NCBI GenBank assembly: GCA_023410295.1
Contig: JAEYPY010000047.1
Coordinates: forward strand, 1-19,153
DNA length: 19,153 bases
Direction of reading: 5' to 3'
Source: Pseudomonadota bacterium
Lineage (GTDB): Bacteria; Pseudomonadota; Alphaproteobacteria; Caulobacterales; Aquidulcibacteraceae
Shown here: positions 14,672 to 19,153 of the stretch, piece after piece
Layout of the letters: the number at the start of each line of letters is the position of its first letter
How positions within the stretch are numbered: the stretch's first letter is position 1
The notes under the pieces: model-generated
The model's database searches: none
The model's input: the letters and a program-made list of their open reading frames with translations, nothing else
What the model was told of the DNA's origin: nothing
Made by a program: the position numbers and the translations under genes

Positions 14672-16051
14672 TTGAGCGACGCCGAAACAATCTCTCCAGC
14701 CGCAGCAGCGGCCTCTGCCGCGGACGCCGAAGGGCGCCGTGCGCGCTCGCTCGCGCTTATCGGCCGCGCGCGCATGGCCAATTCCGGCATGCGCCTCTTC
14801 GCCTGCAGCATCGTCGCGCTGGTGGCGACCTCGCTGGTCGGCTGGCTGTGGCCGACGATTTGGTACGCCGGCCTCGTCGTAGTCATCTTGATTGACCGGC
14901 ACATCTATACGCAGCTCCATGCCCGCTGCAGTGCAGGCGATCCGCCAAAAAGGCTGCGCGGTCTCATCGTTTGGACCGCCGCCCAGAGCGCCTACGGCAA
15001 CATCATGTCGGGCCTGTTTTGGTTCGCGCCCTACGTGCCGGGCGAGACGCTGGCGATGGCGTACATTTGCGGTGGCCTTGCCAACGCCGCCGCGACGTTG
15101 CGCGTGAACACCGCGCTGTCGCTCGCCGGTATCGTCCCGACCATCGTCGCGCTGCTTGGTCTGCCGGTGGCGGAGTATCTGCTGAACCCCAGCCGCAACG
15201 GGCTCGATCTCTTGCCGCTTGTCGCCGGCTTCCTGATGCTGGGTTTCGGCGTCAATCTCTGGCGCAGCCTGCTCGCCTCTGATGTAGCGCAAGCGCAGGC
15301 CGAGGCCGCTGCACTGCGCGAACGCCAAGCCGCCGCCGCCGCGGCCGCCGCGAAGACCGACATGATCGAGCGCATGAATGCGGAAATGCGCACGCCGATG
15401 GCCGCGCTCATCGGCGCCGCCGAGCATCTGCGCCGCGCCGCCGCCACGCCGCAAGCGCGCGCGCATATCGCGACCTTGGTGCAGGCCGGTGAAGTGCTGA
15501 AGCTGGTGCTGGACGATCTCTCCGATCTCGACCGGCTCGAGAACGGCAAGCTGCGCATCGAGCCCGAGCCCAGCGATCCACGCCAGATCGTGCGCGGCGT
15601 CGTCAGCGCTTTCCGCGCTGCGGCGCAGGACAAGAACCTCGAACTCTTCCTCGATGTCGCGCCAGACGTGCCGCCCAGCGTCGAATTCGACGCCACGCGC
15701 GTCGGGCAGGTGTTGTTCAATCTCCTCGCCAACGCCGTGCGCTACACAACTCATGGCGGCGTCCGCGTGCGCGTGACGGCGCTGGCCACCGCCGCGGATC
15801 GCGTGCGGCTCGTTTTTGCCGTGGCCGACACAGGCGCCGGCATCTCGCGTTCGCGACTGGCGCTGATCATGGGACGCGAGCGCGTGTGCGCTTCAGGCGA
15901 GGGGCGCGGACTTGGCCTTGCCATCTCGATGCGCCTTGCGCGCCTCATGGGCGGCCAGATCACCGCGCGTAGCGAACTGGGACAGGGCTCGGTGTTCTCG
16001 TTTGTGCTGGAGGCGCAGGTCTCCGCCGCGCGTGCGACCTCGGCCGCATAA
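14672..16051 (+). CDS. Membrane histidine-kinase-like protein lacking the phospho-accepting His
   Basis: A 459-residue sensor-kinase homologue. Residues about 40-205 hold several hydrophobic membrane segments (around 42-75, 98-120, 126-142, 148-168 and 180-200), then an Ala/Gln-rich coiled coil (205-230). The dimerisation domain reads MIERMNAEMRTPMAALIGAAEHL. Aligned to the canonical MSHELRTPL, the His is replaced by Ala237, while Glu238, Arg240, Thr241 and Pro242 remain. The ATP-binding domain looks intact: NLLANAVRY (Asn354), DTGAGIS (Asp386), GRGLGLAIS (411-419) and a final GQGSVFSFVL. It may therefore bind ATP without phosphorylating itself, and act as an allosteric partner or phosphatase, as known for DivL, which has Tyr there. 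The start is uncertain: TTG 14672 gives a full N-terminus, and ATG 14774 would also retain the membrane part; neither has a good ribosome-binding site. No receiver domain or response regulator is adjacent. Confidence 0.85.
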   Translation: MSDAETISPAAAAASAADAEGRRARSLALIGRARMANSGMRLFACSIVALVATSLVGWLWPTIWYAGLVVVILIDRHIYTQLHARCSAGDPPKRLRGLIVWTAAQSAYGNIMSGLFWFAPYVPGETLAMAYICGGLANAAATLRVNTALSLAGIVPTIVALLGLPVAEYLLNPSRNGLDLLPLVAGFLMLGFGVNLWRSLLASDVAQAQAEAAALRERQAAAAAAAAKTDMIERMNAEMRTPMAALIGAAEHLRRAAATPQARAHIATLVQAGEVLKLVLDDLSDLDRLENGKLRIEPEPSDPRQIVRGVVSAFRAAAQDKNLELFLDVAPDVPPSVEFDATRVGQVLFNLLANAVRYTTHGGVRVRVTALATAADRVRLVFAVADTGAGISRSRLALIMGRERVCASGEGRGLGLAISMRLARLMGGQITARSELGQGSVFSFVLEAQVSAARATSAA

Positions 16052-16053
16052 AG

Positions 16054-16473
16054 CTACCTGCGCAGAAATGCTGCCAACTTGCGCTGCAGCGCCGCCGCAT
16101 CACGCGTCTCGCACTCCCACACCACCAGGGCCGACCATCCAGCGCGCTTCAGCGCGCGCAACGTCTCGACATCACGCGCACGGTTGCGCCCGATCTTCGC
16201 TTGCCAATATGCGGCGTTGTCCTTCGGCGCGCGTGCGCCGCGCTTGCAGTCGTGGCCGTGCCAAAAGCAGCCATGCACGAACACCGCCTTATTGCGCGCG
16301 CCGAACACGAGGTCGGGCTTTCCCGGCAGCTGCGCGCCATTCAGCCGATAGCGCCGCGCATACCCGATTGCACACACCGCCGCCCGCACAGCGCGCTCAG
16401 GCGTCGTATCGCGCGATTTTACCGCCCGCATGACTTCGGAGCGCTTTTCGCGATCGAAAACGTCGGCGCGCAT
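16054..16473 (-). CDS. vsr: Very short patch repair endonuclease (Vsr)
   Basis: A 139-residue endonuclease that nicks DNA beside T:G mismatches arising from deamination of 5-methylcytosine, starting short-patch repair. Recognisable segments are DREKRSEVMRAVKSRDTTPERAVR at the start, LNGAQLPGKPDLVF (the Asp is the expected metal-binding catalytic residue), VFVHGCFWHGHDCKRG, and YWQAKIGRNRARDVE. The length fits the family. The frame is open further upstream into the methyltransferase gene, but ATG 16473 gives the normal N-terminus. It starts 5 bases after the methyltransferase stop, so the pair is co-expressed. Its own stop is two bases from the convergent kinase gene. All visible key residues are intact. 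Confidence 0.94.
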   Translation of the reverse strand: MRADVFDREKRSEVMRAVKSRDTTPERAVRAAVCAIGYARRYRLNGAQLPGKPDLVFGARNKAVFVHGCFWHGHDCKRGARAPKDNAAYWQAKIGRNRARDVETLRALKRAGWSALVVWECETRDAAALQRKLAAFLRR

Positions 16474-16478
16474 GGCGC

Positions 16479-17621
16479 TCAGGCCGTCTTGCGTGCGGTG
16501 GCGGCAGCGCCCGCGAGCGGCGCCAGCAGATGCTGCGAGAGCCAGCGCACCACCGGCACGCACACCGCATCGCCGACCAGGTGCAGCGCCGCCGTCTGCC
16601 CCGCCGGTAGCGGATAGTGCTCCGGCACACCCATCAACCGCGCCGCCTCGCGCGGGGCCAGAAGGCGCGAACGCACCTGCGCGCCTTCGATAAATAACAG
16701 CAACTGCCGGCTCGAACCGCCCGCCGGCGTACGCAAGCATCCAGCCAAGCCATCGAACCGCGCCTCCGCGCGCTGCACGCGCTCGCCGTGCTCGATTCGG
16801 ATACGCCGAAACACAGCGCCCACCTCGCGCCGTCCGCTCTCCGCCAGCGCATCGACGCGCGCGCGTTGAAGCGGACTCATCTGCGCCAGAAGCTTCTGCG
16901 TCTGCGTCTCGCTTTGCCAGCTCACCGAGGCATCGTCATCAAGCAAGTCTGCAAGCCGCGTGTTGCGCTTCGGCGGCGCCTCGAGCCGCCACCAGACAAA
17001 GCGCTTGCGCAAGCCCTCAGGCATGCGCGCCACCACCTCGCGCAGCGCACGCGGATGGAACGGCTCGGCGGGGCCGCTCGTCATAAGCATCGCCGGCGCC
17101 TTGTGCGAAGCGATCACGAAAAGCCGCGGCCGCGATTGCGGCGTGAACAGCGCGGCATCGATCTCCAACGCGCCGACGCGATAGCCCAGCGCATCGAGCG
17201 CGTGCACCAGTGCCTGGAAGTCCGCGCCGCCATGCGAACTCAAAAGCCCCGATACATTTTCAAGCGCCAGCACATCCGGCGCGCGGCCTTCGTGCGCGAG
17301 CTTTTCGATTAGCGCGTGAAAGCCCCAGAACGCGCCTGAGCGCGGCGCCGCCAATCCGCGCCGCGCGCCGGCGAGCGAGAGATCCTGGCAAGGGAAGGAG
17401 GCCCAGGCCAGCGCCGCCTGGCCGGGCAGGTCGGTGCTTGCCAGTTTCCAAACATCGCCTTCGCGCATGTGGCCGTCTCCGAAGGCGGTGCGGTAGGCGC
17501 TGGCCTTGGCCGGATCGATGTCGTTGGCGAAGACGCAGATAAAATCCGGCTCAAGCCCCAGCCTGGCCAGCCCGCCGCCCGCGAAAAACTCATAGAGTGG
17601 GGCGCCGGAATCACGCTGCAT
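16479..17621 (-). CDS. dcm: DNA (cytosine-5-)-methyltransferase
   Basis: A 380-residue methyltransferase that transfers a methyl group from S-adenosylmethionine to C5 of cytosine in a specific site. Motifs in order: I YEFFAGGGLARLGL, IV ASFPCQDLSLAG with nucleophile Cys78, VI ALENVSGLL (Glu121), VIII QSRPRLFVIA, a target-recognition region (about 200-310), and IX/X RLMGVPEHYPLP and GDAVCVPVVRWLSQHL. All are intact. The target sequence cannot be read from the protein. It heads a two-gene unit with Vsr. No restriction endonuclease is visible in the window, so it may be an orphan, Dcm-like enzyme. Base composition does not differ noticeably from the neighbours. The gene name reflects the family rather than proven orthology. 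Confidence 0.94.
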   Translation of the reverse strand: MQRDSGAPLYEFFAGGGLARLGLEPDFICVFANDIDPAKASAYRTAFGDGHMREGDVWKLASTDLPGQAALAWASFPCQDLSLAGARRGLAAPRSGAFWGFHALIEKLAHEGRAPDVLALENVSGLLSSHGGADFQALVHALDALGYRVGALEIDAALFTPQSRPRLFVIASHKAPAMLMTSGPAEPFHPRALREVVARMPEGLRKRFVWWRLEAPPKRNTRLADLLDDDASVSWQSETQTQKLLAQMSPLQRARVDALAESGRREVGAVFRRIRIEHGERVQRAEARFDGLAGCLRTPAGGSSRQLLLFIEGAQVRSRLLAPREAARLMGVPEHYPLPAGQTAALHLVGDAVCVPVVRWLSQHLLAPLAGAAATARKTA

Positions 17622-17700
17622 GCGTCTATACTCGCCCCGCTAGGCGGCCCGCGTCCATGCGCCAGCTGCCTAGCTGCGGCAAATCAGGAGGGGGAGGCCG

Positions 17701-18564
17701 ATGAGCATGCGTGGCTTGGGTCCGGCCTGCGCCCTGGCGCTATCGGCTGTGCTGCTGCTGTCGGGATGTCAGCGGCAGGGCGAGTCCAGCCAAGAACCAG
17801 CCGGTCCGCCGTCCAACGCCGAGCGCGAGGCGCAGCTGGCCGCCGAACAGCTTGCCGCGCTGGGTGGTCCGGCAAACGCCGCGCAGCGCGCGCTCTATGA
17901 GGGCGAGTTTCAAGCATCGGGCGGAATCGCCGCGCTGAATGGAGAAGGGGCGGGCGCTGAAGGCGCTTGGGAGCTGCGGCTCCTCACCGACTACGCGCAG
18001 TTCTCGCGCCCTGGTCTCGGCGAGGACGGCGGCATCGCCGGCGAGCGGAATTACCGCGCTGGCGGCATGCAGGTCGCCGCCGGACCGCTCACCATCACGA
18101 TTATGCAGCAAGCCTGCAGCGCCAGTGGCGTTCAACTCGATTACGTTGCACACGTGCTGTTCGAGGGCGTCGCCTATCAAGGTTGTGCACGTCGCGGCAT
18201 CGATGACGGCGCGCGTCCTACCTGGGCGAGCGTGCTGCCTGAACTCATCCCCGCGATCGATGCATGCATGGGACGCGTCACGGCGCGTCCGGGACGCGTC
18301 GTGTTTGCGTCTTCGCTCGACGAAGGTCAGGTGCTGGTGCGCATCCGCGAGAATAACGGCGCGCGCCGCGAATGCATCGCGCCTGCCGCCGGCGGTGAAG
18401 CATCGGTGTTCGAAACCATCTCCGACGTCGATCGTCGCCCAGCTGAAGGCGATCCCGAATTTCAGCGCGATATGACGCGCCCGCGTGAAGAAGCGTGCCG
18501 TGTCGAGCCCGCGCTCAGCCGTTCCGGCGAACAGCTCGGCTGGCTCATCCGCCGCGCCTGCTGA
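17701..18564 (+). CDS. Lipoprotein of unknown function with COG3650-like middle region
   Basis: A 287-residue predicted lipoprotein: signal peptide with lipobox LLSGC (Cys23) and a Gln/Glu/Pro-rich linker to about residue 60. A middle region (about 85-165) contains EGAWELRLLTDYAQFSRPG, LTITIMQQACSASGVQLDYVAHVLFEGVAYQGCARRG. This LTITI...C...Y...V...G...GCAR order parallels the two lipoproteins at 12292-13199, so I regard all three as relatives; the similarity is weak and by eye. A C-terminal part (about 170-287) has four more cysteines (DACMG, RRECIA, EEACRV and the final RRAC) that could form disulphides. A strong AGGAGG (17686-17691) precedes ATG 17701. The stop directly abuts the stop of the convergent ExoD-family gene. 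Function unknown. Confidence 0.82.
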   Translation: MSMRGLGPACALALSAVLLLSGCQRQGESSQEPAGPPSNAEREAQLAAEQLAALGGPANAAQRALYEGEFQASGGIAALNGEGAGAEGAWELRLLTDYAQFSRPGLGEDGGIAGERNYRAGGMQVAAGPLTITIMQQACSASGVQLDYVAHVLFEGVAYQGCARRGIDDGARPTWASVLPELIPAIDACMGRVTARPGRVVFASSLDEGQVLVRIRENNGARRECIAPAAGGEASVFETISDVDRRPAEGDPEFQRDMTRPREEACRVEPALSRSGEQLGWLIRRAC

Positions 18565-19153
18565 TCAGTTGAAGCCTGCCCAGAGCTGCTGCGCCCACTC
18601 GACGATCCCATTGACAATCGCGAGCCCAACGCGCGTGCCGAGATAAACCGAGCCCATCGACGCCAGCGCCGCAGGAATGGTGATCAGCATCAGCACGCCG
18701 TCGCGCTGCAGCAGCGCCAGCGCCGTCAGCGCGACAGTGATGCCTGGCGGCCAGTTCGCGAACGGGATCGGCAGGATCAGGATGATCGCCATCAGCAGCG
18801 TCTGCAGGCCGACCACGATCGTCACCGGAAAGCGTGTAAGACGCGACCAGCGCGGTTTCACAAAGCCTTCGATCCGGCGCAGCATCGGCGCGCCCATGTG
18901 CAGCGTGCGTCGCAATGCGCCCGCGTCGATGCTCCAGCGCCGCATCCGCTGCGGCACCCAAAGCTGGCGCGAGCCCAGCACCAGCTGAAGCGCCGGCGCC
19001 AGCATCAGAATGCCGAAGATGGTCGAAATGCCCGGAATGTTCGGGATGCACATCGGCAGCGCCAGCACCAGCAGCAAGACGCCGTGCGCGCGCGAATCCA
19101 GGCGATCGAGCAGAGCGCCAACGCTCACCGTGTCGCCAGGGAACGCCTCAGCC
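18565..19153 (-). CDS. ExoD-family membrane protein (5' end outside window)
   Basis: At least 196 residues of an integral membrane protein of the exopolysaccharide-synthesis ExoD family. The frame stays open to the window edge, and the residues before the first possible start (GTG 19128), reading AFPGDT then VSVGALLDRL, fit the family N-terminus, so the gene is probably cut by the edge. Hydrophobic spans are at VLLLVLALPMCIPNIPG and GILMLAPALQLVLGS, then TIVVGLQTLLMAIILILPI and ITVALTALALLQRDGVLMLI, with a last span near ASMGSVYLGTRVGLAIV. The LALPxCIPxIPG loop and LALLQRDG are typical. ExoD was linked to exopolysaccharide and alkaline tolerance in rhizobia, but the molecular role is unknown. 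Confidence 0.87.
   Translation of the reverse strand, partial: AEAFPGDTVSVGALLDRLDSRAHGVLLLVLALPMCIPNIPGISTIFGILMLAPALQLVLGSRQLWVPQRMRRWSIDAGALRRTLHMGAPMLRRIEGFVKPRWSRLTRFPVTIVVGLQTLLMAIILILPIPFANWPPGITVALTALALLQRDGVLMLITIPAALASMGSVYLGTRVGLAIVNGIVEWAQQLWAGFN

Noticed and set aside
14561..15754. 398-codon upstream extension of the SRPBCC frame on the minus strand
   Set aside because: It is antisense to the kinase. The real protein begins at ATG 14560, with a ribosome-binding site and signal peptide.
16474..16740. 89-codon upstream extension of the Vsr frame
   Set aside because: It overlaps the end of the methyltransferase in another frame, and the family N-terminus begins at ATG 16473.
16054..17621. 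Recently acquired genomic island carrying the methyltransferase pair
   Set aside because: No integrase, tRNA, direct repeats or visible change in base composition at the borders.
17622..17631. TATAGA just before the methyltransferase start as a leaderless promoter
   Set aside because: The box ends three bases from the ATG, so a normal start site would fall inside the gene, and there is no -35 match.

Overview
The window looks like a chromosomal segment of a high-GC alphaproteobacterium. The basis is GC-rich codon usage throughout, many 1-4 nt stop/start overlaps, a MerR-led beta-oxidation gene set of the kind known from Caulobacter relatives, and glycine-zipper OmpA and ExoD-type proteins. 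A Caulobacterales or Hyphomonadaceae-like source is my inference; there is no rRNA or marker gene here to settle it. I see no tRNA, rRNA, CRISPR array, transposase, integrase or phage gene. No stretch longer than about 230 bases lacks a gene.

Layout. Positions 1-12279 are all on the plus strand. They hold the 3' part of an FMN alpha-hydroxy-acid oxidase; a fatty-acid beta-oxidation cluster (MerR regulator, acyl-CoA dehydrogenase, OsmC-like protein, thiolase, FadB-type multifunctional enzyme); a hybrid sensor kinase overlapping an Old Yellow Enzyme homologue; and a RhlE-type DEAD-box helicase with a structured leader. Positions 12292-14560 are on the minus strand: two tandem paralogous small lipoproteins, an OmpA-family glycine-zipper lipoprotein, and a secreted SRPBCC protein. 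Then come a plus-strand membrane histidine kinase (14672-16051), a minus-strand Vsr endonuclease and cytosine-5 methyltransferase pair (16054-17621), a plus-strand lipoprotein distantly like the earlier tandem pair (17701-18564), and a minus-strand ExoD-family membrane protein running off the right edge.

How the genes work together. The acyl-CoA dehydrogenase, the hydratase/3-hydroxyacyl-CoA dehydrogenase and the thiolase together supply all four chemical steps of beta-oxidation, and the MerR protein ahead of them is the natural candidate regulator. The methyltransferase and Vsr form the usual pair in which Vsr starts repair of T:G mismatches left by deamination of 5-methylcytosine. The lipoproteins, OmpA-type protein, SRPBCC protein and ExoD protein are all envelope proteins.

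Most notable points: (i) the histidine kinase at 14672-16051 keeps its ATP-binding motifs but has Ala where the phospho-accepting His should be; (ii) three small lipoproteins share a C-terminal Cys...GC(G/A)R pattern; (iii) the helicase gene has a predicted 5'-terminal stem-loop and a ten-codon leader ORF whose stop overlaps its GTG start; (iv) intergenic regions hold several strong palindromes, including inverted arrays of a 7-bp repeat. I found no clearly new multi-gene system; these are leads, not demonstrations.
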